A stretch of 64,000 bases of DNA from Streptomyces albipurpureus (GTDB taxonomy: Bacteria > Actinomycetota > Actinomycetes > Streptomycetales > Streptomycetaceae), in assembly GCF_023701525.1 (NCBI RefSeq), contig NZ_JAMQAW010000096.1, positions 1 through 64,000 of the forward strand. Direction: 5' to 3'. The translations under genes were made by a program, and so were the position numbers. Shown piece after piece: positions 16,941 to 25,373 of the stretch; positions within the stretch are counted from its first letter, which is position 1, and each line of letters opens with the position of its first letter. Below the pieces are notes generated by a model that had not been told where the DNA came from, did no database searches, and saw nothing but the letters and a program-made list of their open reading frames with translations.

Positions 16941-16987
16941 ACGCCGTAGGGTCCGGCCTCCCCCACGGAGGCCGGACCCTACGGCGT
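16941..16987. terminator. Perfect 21-bp-stem bidirectional terminator
   Basis: ACGCCGTAGGGTCCGGCCTC plus C (16941-16961) is repeated exactly inverted at 16967-16987 with the 5-nt loop CCCAC. It lies between the fah-side genes (plus) and nuoN (minus, ends 17022). It is the strongest terminator in the window and must mark the end of the nuo operon. Confidence 0.92.
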
Positions 16988-17021
16988 ATCGACGCGTGAT
17001 AGGCGCCCTGTCGGCGCGTGA

Positions 17022-18671
17022 TCAGCGGACGAACACTCCCGCCTGGCTCGCCAGGTTGAGGAAGTACTGCGGGGCCACACCGAGGACCACGGTGACCACC
17101 ACGCCCATGCCGATGGCCATCTTGGTCATCACCGAGGGGACTGCGACCGTGGGGCCGTCCGCCTTCGGCTCGCTGAAGAACATCAGCACGATCACCCGGA
17201 TGTAGAAGAACGCGGCGATCGCGGACGAGATCACACCGACCACGACCAGCGCCCCGGCGCCGCCTTCGGCCGCGGCCTTGAAGACCGCGAACTTACCCGA
17301 GAAGCCGGAGGTCAGCGGAATACCGGCGAAGGCCAGCAGGAAGACCGCGAACACCGCGGCCACCAGTGGCGAACGCCGTCCCAGACCGGCCCACTTGGAG
17401 AGGTGGGTGGCCTCGCCGCCCGCGTCGCGCACCAGGGTGACCACCGCGAACGCGCCGATCGTCACAAACGAGTACGCGCCCAGATAGAACAGCACCGAGG
17501 AGACGCCTTCGGGCGTCACCGCGATCACACCGGCGAGGATGAAGCCGGCGTGGGCGATCGACGAGTACGCGAGCAGGCGCTTGATGTCGGTCTGGGTGAT
17601 GGCCACGATGGCACCGCCCAGCATGGTGGCGATGGTGATGCCCCACATCACCGGGCGCCAGTCCCAACTCATGCCCGGCAGCACCACGTACAGCAGCCTC
17701 AGCAGCGCGCCGAAGGCCGCCACCTTGGTGGCCGCCGCCATAAAGCCGGTCACGGGGGTGGGAGCGCCCTGGTAGACGTCCGGGGTCCACATGTGGAACG
17801 GCACCGCGCCGACCTTGAACAGCAGACCCATCAGGATCATCGCGCTGCCGATGAGCAGCAGTGCGTCATTGCCCATGGTGTCGGCGAGTACGGGGTCGAT
17901 GGTGCGGATGCTGCCGTCGACCACGTCCGCGATCCGGGCGTACGCCACCGAGCCGGCGTATCCGTACATCAGGGCGATCCCGAAGAGCAGGAACGCCGAG
18001 GAGAAGGCGCCCAGCAGGAAGTACTTCACCGCCGCTTCCTGTGACATCAGCCGCTTGCGGCGGGCGAGTGCGCACAGGAGGTAGAGCGGGAGGGAGAAGA
18101 CCTCAAGGGAGATGAAGAGCGTCAGCAGATCGTTCGCCGCCGGGAAGACCAGGAGGCCCGCGATGGCGAAGAGGGTGAGCGGGTAGACCTCGGTGGTGGT
18201 GAACCCGGCCTTGACCGCCTGCTTCTCGTTCTCGCTGCCGGGCACCGCCGCGGCCTGGGCGACAAAGGAGTCGATCTTGGTGCCATGGGTCTCCGGGTCG
18301 AGCTTGCGCTCGGCGAAGGTGAAGACCGCCACCAGGGACGCCAGCAGGATGGTGCCCTGGAGGAAGAGCGTCGGCCCGTCGATGGCGATGGCGCCCATGG
18401 CCGCGATCCGCACCTTGGTGGTGCCGTATCCGGCCTCGGCGAGGCCGAGGACCGCCGCGAAGGAGGCGACGATCGCCAGCACGGTGAGAAACACCTGGGC
18501 GTGGTAGCGCGCCTTGCGCGGCATGAACGCCTCGACCAGCAGTCCCACGACCGCCGCACCGACGACGATCAGTACGGGTGCCAGTTGGGCGTACTCGATA
18601 TCGGGGGCCTGGATCTTGTCGATCGGACCGGCCGCCGTTGTCCACAGGCTGTGGACAGCTGTAGCGCTCAC
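17022..18671 (-). CDS. nuoN: NADH-quinone oxidoreductase subunit N (549 aa)
   Basis: Antiporter-like proton-pumping membrane subunit of complex I and last gene of the operon. It has about 14 transmembrane helices with the Mrp-type core: FHMWTPDVYQGAPTPVTGF (with the conserved Lys-bearing helix nearby), KRLLAYSSIAHAGFILAG, and a broken-helix region. The N-terminus precedes APVLIVVGAAVVGLLVEAFMPRK. Length exceeds E. coli NuoN (about 485), mainly through a soluble loop near residues 115-150 (THGTKIDSFVAQAAAVPGSENEKQ). The start overlaps the nuoM stop by ATGA. A strong terminator follows. Confidence 0.95.
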   Translation of the reverse strand: MSATAVHSLWTTAAGPIDKIQAPDIEYAQLAPVLIVVGAAVVGLLVEAFMPRKARYHAQVFLTVLAIVASFAAVLGLAEAGYGTTKVRIAAMGAIAIDGPTLFLQGTILLASLVAVFTFAERKLDPETHGTKIDSFVAQAAAVPGSENEKQAVKAGFTTTEVYPLTLFAIAGLLVFPAANDLLTLFISLEVFSLPLYLLCALARRKRLMSQEAAVKYFLLGAFSSAFLLFGIALMYGYAGSVAYARIADVVDGSIRTIDPVLADTMGNDALLLIGSAMILMGLLFKVGAVPFHMWTPDVYQGAPTPVTGFMAAATKVAAFGALLRLLYVVLPGMSWDWRPVMWGITIATMLGGAIVAITQTDIKRLLAYSSIAHAGFILAGVIAVTPEGVSSVLFYLGAYSFVTIGAFAVVTLVRDAGGEATHLSKWAGLGRRSPLVAAVFAVFLLAFAGIPLTSGFSGKFAVFKAAAEGGAGALVVVGVISSAIAAFFYIRVIVLMFFSEPKADGPTVAVPSVMTKMAIGMGVVVTVVLGVAPQYFLNLASQAGVFVR

Positions 18672-20239
18672 TTGGCCGCCTCCACATCGGGCCGGGGGTC
18701 TTTCTTCTCTACGTCGGACATCGTGTGCTCAACCGCCGGGTTGACGATGTCCGTCAGCGGCTTGGGGAAGACGCCGAAGAACAGCAGCAGCGCGATCAGC
18801 GGGGTGATGACCGCCAACTCCCGGGGCCTGAGGTCGGGCATCCCCCGCACCTCGTCCTTCACCGGGCCGGTCATCGTCCGCTGGTAGAGGACGAGGACGT
18901 AGAGCGCGGCGAGCACGATGCCGGAGGTGGCGATGATGCCGGCCACCGGATAGCGCGCGAAGGTGCCGACGAGGACCAGGAACTCACTGACGAACGGTGA
19001 GAGTCCTGGCAGCGAGAGCGTCGACAGACCGCCGACGAGGAAGGTGCCCGCGAGCACCGGCGCGACCTTCTGCACCCCTCCGTAGTCCGCGATGAGGCGC
19101 GAGCCCCGGCGGGTGATCAGGAATCCGGCGACCAGCATCAGCGCGGCCGTCGAGATTCCGTGGTTGACCATGTACAGCGTGGCGCCCGACTGCCCCTGGG
19201 AGGTCATCGCGAAGATGCCCAGGATGATGAAGCCGAAGTGGGAGATGGAGGCGTAGGCGATCAGGCGCTTGATGTCCCGTTGGCCGACCGCCAGTAGCGC
19301 CCCGTACACGATGCTGATCAGCGCCAGCACCACGATCACGGGCGTCGCCCACTTCGAGGCCTCCGGGAAGAGCTGGAGGCAGAAGCGGAGCATCGCGAAG
19401 GTGCCGACCTTGTCGACGACCGCGGTGATCAGCACGGCGACCGGAGCGGTCGCCTCTCCCATCGCGTTGGGTAGCCAGGTGTGCAGCGGCCAGAGCGGTG
19501 CCTTGATCGCGAAGGCGAAGAAGAAGCCCAGGAAGAGCAGTCGCTCGGTGTTGGTCGCCATGTCCAACTCGCCACTGGCCCGGGCCTCGGCGATCTCGTT
19601 GAGCGAGAAGCTCCCCGCGACCACATAGAGCCCGATGACCGCGGCCAGCATGATCAGGCCGCCGACGAGGTTGTAGAGCAGGAACTTGACCGCCGCGTAG
19701 GACCGTTGGGTGGCCGCCGCCGCGTCGCTGCCCGAGTGGGCGCGGTCCCCGAAGCCCCCGATGAGGAAGTACATCGGGATCAGCATGGCTTCGAAGAGGA
19801 TGTAGAAGAGGAAGACGTCGGTGGCCTCGAAGGAGAGGATCACCATCGCTTCGACCATCAGGATCAGGGCGAAGAAGCCCTGCGTCGGCCGCCACCGGGA
19901 GCTGGAGTTCTCCAGCGGGTCGGCGTCGTGCCAGCCGGCGAGGATCACAAAGGGCACCAGCAGCGCGGTGAGCGCGATCAGAACGACACCGATGCCGTCC
20001 ACACCCAGTTCATAGCGGACACCGAAGTCCTTGATCCAGGAGTGGGACTCGACAAGCTGATAGCGATCGCCGTTCGGTTCGAACCGGGCGACGACCAGCA
20101 CGGCGAGCGCGAAGGTGGCGAGCGAGAAGCCGAGCGCCATCCATTTGGCCGTCGTCCTCCGCGCGGCGGGCACGGCGGCGGTGACAATCGCACCGACCGC
20201 CGGGAGCACCGCCGTTGCTGTAAGGAGCGGAAAGGACAT
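18668..20239 (-). CDS. nuoM: NADH-quinone oxidoreductase subunit M (523 aa)
   Basis: Second antiporter-like proton-pumping subunit. Core motifs are EAMLIPMYFLIGGFGD (conserved Glu of the fifth helix), FAIKAPLWPLHTWLPNAMGEATAPVAVLIT (conserved Lys) and QRDIKRLIAYASISHFGFIILG. It has about 14 membrane helices and a typical length. It couples to nuoN through an ATGA overlap and starts only 5 bp after the nuoL stop. Confidence 0.96.
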   Translation of the reverse strand: MSFPLLTATAVLPAVGAIVTAAVPAARRTTAKWMALGFSLATFALAVLVVARFEPNGDRYQLVESHSWIKDFGVRYELGVDGIGVVLIALTALLVPFVILAGWHDADPLENSSSRWRPTQGFFALILMVEAMVILSFEATDVFLFYILFEAMLIPMYFLIGGFGDRAHSGSDAAAATQRSYAAVKFLLYNLVGGLIMLAAVIGLYVVAGSFSLNEIAEARASGELDMATNTERLLFLGFFFAFAIKAPLWPLHTWLPNAMGEATAPVAVLITAVVDKVGTFAMLRFCLQLFPEASKWATPVIVVLALISIVYGALLAVGQRDIKRLIAYASISHFGFIILGIFAMTSQGQSGATLYMVNHGISTAALMLVAGFLITRRGSRLIADYGGVQKVAPVLAGTFLVGGLSTLSLPGLSPFVSEFLVLVGTFARYPVAGIIATSGIVLAALYVLVLYQRTMTGPVKDEVRGMPDLRPRELAVITPLIALLLFFGVFPKPLTDIVNPAVEHTMSDVEKKDPRPDVEAAK

Positions 20240-20244
20240 AACAG

Positions 20245-22146
20245 TTACACCGCCCTCATCAGCAGGGTCGCGGCGATCAGCACCGCCGTACCTCCGAACA
20301 TCGAGACGGCGTACGAGCGGGCGTAGCCGTTCTGCAGTTTGCGCAGCCGGCCGGAGAGTCCGCCGACCGAGGCGGCCGTGCCGTTGACCACTCCGTCGAC
20401 CAGGGTGTGGTCGACGTAGACCAGCGAGCGGGTGAGGTGCTCGCCGCCGCGGACCAGGACCACATGGTTGAAGTCGTCCTGGAGCAGATCGCGGCGGGCG
20501 GCGCGGGTGAGCACCGAGCCGCGCGGGGCGACGACCGGGACCGGGCGGGCCTTGCGTCCGTACATCACCCAGGCGATCGAGACTCCGAGCAGCAGGGCCA
20601 CCACGGTGGCCGCGGTGACGGTCGTCGCACTGATGGGTGCGTGGCCGTGGTCCCAGCCGGTGACCGGCTCAAGCCAGTTGAGGAAGCGGTCGCCGATGGA
20701 GAAGAACCCGCCGGCGAAGACCGAGCCGAAGGCCAGGATGATCATGGGGATGGTCATCGACTTCGGGGACTCGTGCGGATGGGGCAGGTGGCCTTCGGCA
20801 TCCGGCTGCCAGCGCTTCTCGCCGAAGAAGGTCATCAGCATCACCCGCGTCATGTAGAACGCGGTGATCGCGGCGCCCAGCAGGGTGATGGAACCGAGGA
20901 TCCAGCCCTCGGTACCGCCCTTGGCGAAGGCCGCCTCGATGATCATGTCCTTGGAGAAGAAGCCGGACAGGCCCGGGAAGCCGATGATGGCGAGATAGCC
21001 GAGTCCGAAGGTGACGAAGGTGACCGGCATGTACTTCCGCAGGCCACCGTACTTACGCATATCGACTTCGTCGTTCATGCCGTGCATGACCGAACCGGCG
21101 CCGAGGAACAGCCCGGCCTTGAAGAAGCCGTGGGTCACCAGGTGCATGATCGCGAAGACATAGCCGATGGGGCCGAGGCCCGCGGCCAGGATCATGTAGC
21201 CGATCTGCGACATGGTGGAACCGGCCAGCGCCTTCTTGATGTCGTCCTTGGCGCAACCGACGATCGCACCGAACATCAGCGTGACCGCGCCCACGATGAC
21301 GACGACCAACTGGGCGTCCGGGGCGGCGTTGAAGATGGCACCCGAGCGGACGATGAGATAGACGCCCGCGGTGACCATGGTCGCCGCGTGGATCAGGGCC
21401 GAGACCGGGGTCGGGCCCTCCATCGCGTCGCCCAGCCAGGACTGGAGCGGTACCTGTGCCGACTTGCCGCAGGCGGCGAGCAGCAGCATCAGACCGATCG
21501 CGGTCAGCATGCCCTCACTGGTCTCACCGACCGACCCCAGCACCGGCCCGAAGGCGAAGGTGCCGAAGGTGGTGAACATCAGCATGATCGCGATGGACAG
21601 GCCGATGTCACCGACCCGGTTGACGAGGAAGGCCTTCTTCGCCGCGGTCGCCGCGCTGGGCTTGTGCTGCCAGAAGCCGATCAGGAGGTAGGAGGCGAGG
21701 CCGACGCCCTCCCAACCGAAGTACAGCAGCAGGTAGTTGTCCGCGAGGACCAGCAGCAGCATCGCCGCCAGGAACAGGTTGAGATAGCCGAAGAAGCGGC
21801 GCCGGCGCTCATCGTGCTCCATGTACCCGATGGAGTAGACATGGATCAGGGTGCCGACACCGCTGATCAGCAGCACGAAGGTGATCGACAGCTGGTCCAG
21901 TTGGAAGGCGATGTCCGCCTGGAAGCCGCCGACGTCGATCCAGTTGAACAACTTCTGGTGCAGTGCGCGATCGTCCACGCTCTTGGTGAGCATGTTCGCG
22001 AACAGCGCCGCGCCGATCACGAAGGACGTGGCGGCGAGTGCGGTGCCGAGCAGATGGCCGACGCGGTCGAACCGGCGCCCACCGCACAGCAGCACCGCCG
22101 CTCCCAGCAGTGGCGCCGCGATGAGCAGCGCAATGAGATTTTCCAC
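20245..22146 (-). CDS. nuoL: NADH-quinone oxidoreductase subunit L (633 aa)
   Basis: Distal antiporter-like subunit, whose long C-terminal amphipathic helix runs along the membrane arm. Visible motifs are YFGWEGVGLASYLLIGFW, SAQVPLQSWLGDAMEGPTPVSALIHAATMVTAG and CAKDDIKKALAGSTMSQIGYM. The C-terminal part has further helices (VVALLLGVSIAWVMYG, AVSMFGGTAVLIAATLLM). Length 633 is standard. The gap after nuoK is 15 bp and before nuoM is 5 bp. Confidence 0.96.
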   Translation of the reverse strand: MENLIALLIAAPLLGAAVLLCGGRRFDRVGHLLGTALAATSFVIGAALFANMLTKSVDDRALHQKLFNWIDVGGFQADIAFQLDQLSITFVLLISGVGTLIHVYSIGYMEHDERRRRFFGYLNLFLAAMLLLVLADNYLLLYFGWEGVGLASYLLIGFWQHKPSAATAAKKAFLVNRVGDIGLSIAIMLMFTTFGTFAFGPVLGSVGETSEGMLTAIGLMLLLAACGKSAQVPLQSWLGDAMEGPTPVSALIHAATMVTAGVYLIVRSGAIFNAAPDAQLVVVIVGAVTLMFGAIVGCAKDDIKKALAGSTMSQIGYMILAAGLGPIGYVFAIMHLVTHGFFKAGLFLGAGSVMHGMNDEVDMRKYGGLRKYMPVTFVTFGLGYLAIIGFPGLSGFFSKDMIIEAAFAKGGTEGWILGSITLLGAAITAFYMTRVMLMTFFGEKRWQPDAEGHLPHPHESPKSMTIPMIILAFGSVFAGGFFSIGDRFLNWLEPVTGWDHGHAPISATTVTAATVVALLLGVSIAWVMYGRKARPVPVVAPRGSVLTRAARRDLLQDDFNHVVLVRGGEHLTRSLVYVDHTLVDGVVNGTAASVGGLSGRLRKLQNGYARSYAVSMFGGTAVLIAATLLMRAV

Positions 22147-22161
22147 GGATCAGTCAGCCCC

Positions 22162-22461
22162 TCACAGCTTCATCAGGCTGGCGTCGTCGACCGAGGCCGA
22201 GTGGCGGGAACGGAACAACGACACGATGATCGCCAGCCCGACCACGACCTCCGCGGCGGCGACGACCATCGTGAAGAAGGCGATGATCTGGCCGTCGAGG
22301 TTGCCGTGCATCCGGGAGAAGGCGACGAGCGCGAGATTGCAGGCGTTGAGCATCAGCTCGATGCACATGAACACCACGATGGCGTTCCGCCGAAGCAGCA
22401 CACCGGTCGCGCCGATGGTGAAGAGCAGGGCCGCGAGATAGAGGTAGTTGACCGGACTCAC
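22162..22461 (-). CDS. nuoK: NADH-quinone oxidoreductase subunit K (99 aa)
   Basis: Small three-helix membrane subunit next to NuoJ. Conserved Glu residues lie in VFMCIELMLNACNLALVAF and in AAAEVVVGLAIIVSLFR, as in all NuoK. The hydrophobic segments and 99-aa length are typical. Its start overlaps the nuoJ stop by 4 bp (GTGA-type; GTG start, translation VSPVNYLYLAALLF). Confidence 0.96.
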   Translation of the reverse strand: MSPVNYLYLAALLFTIGATGVLLRRNAIVVFMCIELMLNACNLALVAFSRMHGNLDGQIIAFFTMVVAAAEVVVGLAIIVSLFRSRHSASVDDASLMKL

Positions 22462-23348
22462 CGTGTGGCCTCCTCTTCGTTCCGGTCGTGTGCGACGCCG
22501 TCGCCCCCGCCCTGTCCGGCCTTGTCGACCTCACCGATGGGGCCCTTGCGGCCCAGCCGCTCCTCGGAGCGCTGTTCGAGGGCCTTGATGTCATCCAGTG
22601 CCTGCTGCGAGACATCGCGGATCTGACCGCGGTCGCGCAGGGTCTTGCTGACGGTGAGTTCGGACGGGGTGCCGTCGGGCAGCAGTCCTGCGATGTCCAC
22701 GGCGTTGTGCCGGGCGTAGACACCGGGCGCGGGCAGCGGCGGCAGGTGCTTGCCGCGCACCCGCTGATCGGCGAGCTCCCGCTGGGTCTTGGCGGGCTCG
22801 GTGCGCTCCCGGTGGGTGAGCACCATCGCGCCGACGGTCGCGGAGATCAGCAGCGCGCCGGTGATCTCGAAGGCGAAGACGTACTTGGTGAAGATCAGGG
22901 CGGCGAGCCCTTCGACATTGCCGCCGTAGGCGCCGTTCGCGGCGCCCAGGCCGGAGAAGTTGTTCAGCGAGGCATTGCCGATGCCGGCGATCAGCAGCAC
23001 ACCGAAGCCGAGTCCGCAGAGCGCGGCGAGCCAGCGCTGGCCCTTCAGGGTCTCCGTCAGTGAGTCGGCGGCGGTGACACCGACGAGCATCACGACGAAG
23101 AGGAACAACATCATGATCGCGCCGGTGTAGACGACGACCTGGACGATGCCCAGGAAGTAGGCCCCGTTGGCGAGGTAGAAGACCGCCAGAATGATCATGG
23201 TTCCGGCGAGGCAGAGCGCACTGTGCACGGCCCGCTTCATCAGGATGGTGCAGAGCGCTCCGATCACCGCGACCGTGCCGAGGACCCAGAACTGCACGGC
23301 CTCCCCGGTCGACGTGGTGCTCGCGGCGAGCACGTTCAGGCCGTTCAT
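22458..23348 (-). CDS. nuoJ: NADH-quinone oxidoreductase subunit J (296 aa)
   Basis: Membrane subunit that contributes the pi-bulge helix to the E-channel. Five helices are visible, including LVGVTAADSL and the motif VQVVVYTGAIMMLFLFVVML, which is diagnostic of NuoJ. The protein is over 100 residues longer than E. coli NuoJ because of a hydrophilic, charged C-terminus (QALDDIKALEQRSEERLGRK) typical of actinobacterial forms. ATG start at 23348 overlaps the nuoI stop by ATGA. Confidence 0.95.
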   Translation of the reverse strand: MNGLNVLAASTTSTGEAVQFWVLGTVAVIGALCTILMKRAVHSALCLAGTMIILAVFYLANGAYFLGIVQVVVYTGAIMMLFLFVVMLVGVTAADSLTETLKGQRWLAALCGLGFGVLLIAGIGNASLNNFSGLGAANGAYGGNVEGLAALIFTKYVFAFEITGALLISATVGAMVLTHRERTEPAKTQRELADQRVRGKHLPPLPAPGVYARHNAVDIAGLLPDGTPSELTVSKTLRDRGQIRDVSQQALDDIKALEQRSEERLGRKGPIGEVDKAGQGGGDGVAHDRNEEEATR

Positions 23349-23998
23349 CCGCCAACCGCCTTCTGCGCGGCCGGCTTTCCCTCACCAGAAGAAGCACCGG
23401 AAGAAGCACCGGAAGAGGCGGCGTCCTGCGGCTTGTCCTCCTTGGAGGTGGGCTGCTGCTGGACGGTGCCCGGGGCGGCCTCGACGACCAACCCGCGGTA
23501 GTAGTCCCCCTCGTCCATACCGGGGAAGATCGCGTGCGGTGAGTCGACCATGCCCTCATCCAGACCGGCGAGCAGCTGCTCCTTGGTGTAGATGAGGTTC
23601 TCGCGCGAGCTGTCGGCCAGCTCGAACTCATTGGTCATGGTCAGCGCGCGGGTGGGGCAGGCCTCGATGCAGAGCCCGCACAGAATGCAGCGGGCGTAGT
23701 TGATCTGGTAGACGCTGCCGTAGCGCTCACCCGGGGAGTAGCGCTCCTCCTCGGTGTTGTCCGCGCCTTCGACGTAGATCGCGTCGGCCGGACAGGCCCA
23801 GGCGCACAGCTCGCAGCCGACGCACTTCTCCAGGCCGTCGGGATGACGGTTGAGCTGGTGCCGTCCGTGGAAGCGCGGAGCGGTGACCTTCTGCTGCTCC
23901 GGATACTGCTCGGTCAGCCGCCGCTTGAACATGGCCTTGAAGGTCACGCCGAAGCCGGCGACGGGATTGTGGAACTTGCCCTCGGATGACTCAGACAC
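23345..23998 (-). CDS. nuoI: NADH-quinone oxidoreductase subunit I (217 aa)
   Basis: Peripheral-arm subunit carrying clusters N6a and N6b, ligated by CVGCELCAWACP and CILCGLCIEACP. I start at the GTG at 23998 (protein MSESSEGKFHNP). It has AAGGAGG 7 nt upstream and overlaps the nuoH stop in GTGTCTGA; the longer frame would overlap nuoH by 68 bp. The Ser/Gly-rich C-terminal tail (SSGASSGASSGEGKPAAQK) is low-complexity and lies outside the conserved fold. Confidence 0.95.
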   Translation of the reverse strand: MSESSEGKFHNPVAGFGVTFKAMFKRRLTEQYPEQQKVTAPRFHGRHQLNRHPDGLEKCVGCELCAWACPADAIYVEGADNTEEERYSPGERYGSVYQINYARCILCGLCIEACPTRALTMTNEFELADSSRENLIYTKEQLLAGLDEGMVDSPHAIFPGMDEGDYYRGLVVEAAPGTVQQQPTSKEDKPQDAASSGASSGASSGEGKPAAQKAVGG

Positions 23999-25373
23999 CG
24001 TCAGCCTCCTTTCCGTCACGTGGTCCGTCACTAGAAGTGTCCGGTCCGCCACTGACAATCAACTCGCGCTCCCGGCGCGGACGCCTGCGCGGTACGGGCG
24101 GCAGGGTCTGTCCGGGCAACGGCGGAACCGGGAACCCACCCGCCATCGGGTCGAAGTCGGAGTCCTTGACGGCGTCTTCCACCTCCTGCACCTGCCGGTC
24201 CTTCTTGCCGCGGAACATGTCCACGACCAGGGACAGCAGGAGGAGGCCAATGACCGCACCACCTACGTAGAGCAGGATTTCCTGGAACTCGTAGTTCTCG
24301 TTCCGCAACGCCCGCACGGTGGCCACCAGCATCAGCCAGAGCACCGATACGGGGATCAGGACCTTCCAGCCGAGCTTCATCAGCTGGTCGTAGCGGACCC
24401 GGGGCAGCGTGCCGCGCAGCCAGATGAAGAAGAACAGCAGCAACTGGACCTTGATGATGAACCAGAGCATCGGCCACCAGCCGTGGTTCGCGCCCTCCCA
24501 GAACGTGGAGATCGGGTACGGGGCACGCCAGCCGCCCAGGAAGAGGGTGACCGAGACCGCGGAGACGGTGACCATGTTGACGTACTCGGCCAGCATGAAC
24601 ATCGCGAACTTGATCGAGCTGTACTCGGTGTTGAAGCCACCGACCAGGTCGCCCTCGGACTCCGGCATGTCGAAGGGGGCGCGGTTGGTCTCGCCCACCA
24701 TCGTGATGACGTAGATGATGAAGGAGACCGGTAGCAGGATCACGAACCACCGGTCGGCCTGCGCCTCCACGATCGCCGAGGTCGACATCGACCCGGAGTA
24801 GAGGAAGACCGAGGCGAAGGCCGCGCCCATCGCGATCTCGTACGAGATCATCTGCGCGCAGGACCGGAGTCCACCGAGCAGCGGGTACGTGGAGCCGGAC
24901 GACCAACCCGCGAGCACGATGCCGTAGATGCCGACCGAGGCGATCGCGAGGACGTACAGCATCGCGATCGGCAGGTCGGTGAGCTGCATGGTGGTGCGGT
25001 GGCCGAAGATGGACACCTCGTTGCCGGACGGGCCGAAGGGGATCACCGCGATCGCCATGAAGGCGGGCGCCGCTGCGATGATCGGCGCGAGGATGTACAC
25101 CACCTTGTCCGCGCGCTTGACGACCACGTCCTCCTTCAGCATCAGCTTGATGCCGTCGGCGAGTGACTGGAGCATCCCCCAGGGGCCGTGCCGGTTGGGT
25201 CCGATGCGCAGCTGCATCCAGGCGACGACCTTGCGCTCCCACACGATGGAGAAGAGCACGGTGATCATCAGGAAGGCGAAGCAGAACACGGCCTTGATGG
25301 CGACGAGCCACCAGGGGTCGCGCCCGAACATCGACAGATCCTCCGCCGCGAGGAACTGGACCTCAGCGATCAT
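23991..25373 (-). CDS. nuoH: NADH-quinone oxidoreductase subunit H (460 aa)
   Basis: Membrane subunit forming much of the quinone chamber and the start of the E-channel. Eight helices are expected. Signature regions are MQLRIGPNRHGPWGMLQSLADGIKL, EVSIFGHR, SEGDLVGGFNTEYSSIKFAMF (acidic loop) and WLRGTLPRVRYDQLMKLGWK. ATG 25373 overlaps the nuoG stop by ATGA, which rules out the longer start. A Pro/Arg-rich C-terminal extension of roughly 90 residues (PVPPLPGQTLPPVPRRR) is absent from E. coli NuoH. Confidence 0.96.
   Translation of the reverse strand: MIAEVQFLAAEDLSMFGRDPWWLVAIKAVFCFAFLMITVLFSIVWERKVVAWMQLRIGPNRHGPWGMLQSLADGIKLMLKEDVVVKRADKVVYILAPIIAAAPAFMAIAVIPFGPSGNEVSIFGHRTTMQLTDLPIAMLYVLAIASVGIYGIVLAGWSSGSTYPLLGGLRSCAQMISYEIAMGAAFASVFLYSGSMSTSAIVEAQADRWFVILLPVSFIIYVITMVGETNRAPFDMPESEGDLVGGFNTEYSSIKFAMFMLAEYVNMVTVSAVSVTLFLGGWRAPYPISTFWEGANHGWWPMLWFIIKVQLLLFFFIWLRGTLPRVRYDQLMKLGWKVLIPVSVLWLMLVATVRALRNENYEFQEILLYVGGAVIGLLLLSLVVDMFRGKKDRQVQEVEDAVKDSDFDPMAGGFPVPPLPGQTLPPVPRRRPRRERELIVSGGPDTSSDGPRDGKEADGV

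Noticed and set aside
20407..22626. Long plus-strand open frame (739 codons) opposite nuoL and nuoK
   Set aside because: It is the antisense of conserved membrane genes. Its translation is Asp/Glu/Arg/Gln-rich low-complexity, as expected from high-GC shadow frames.
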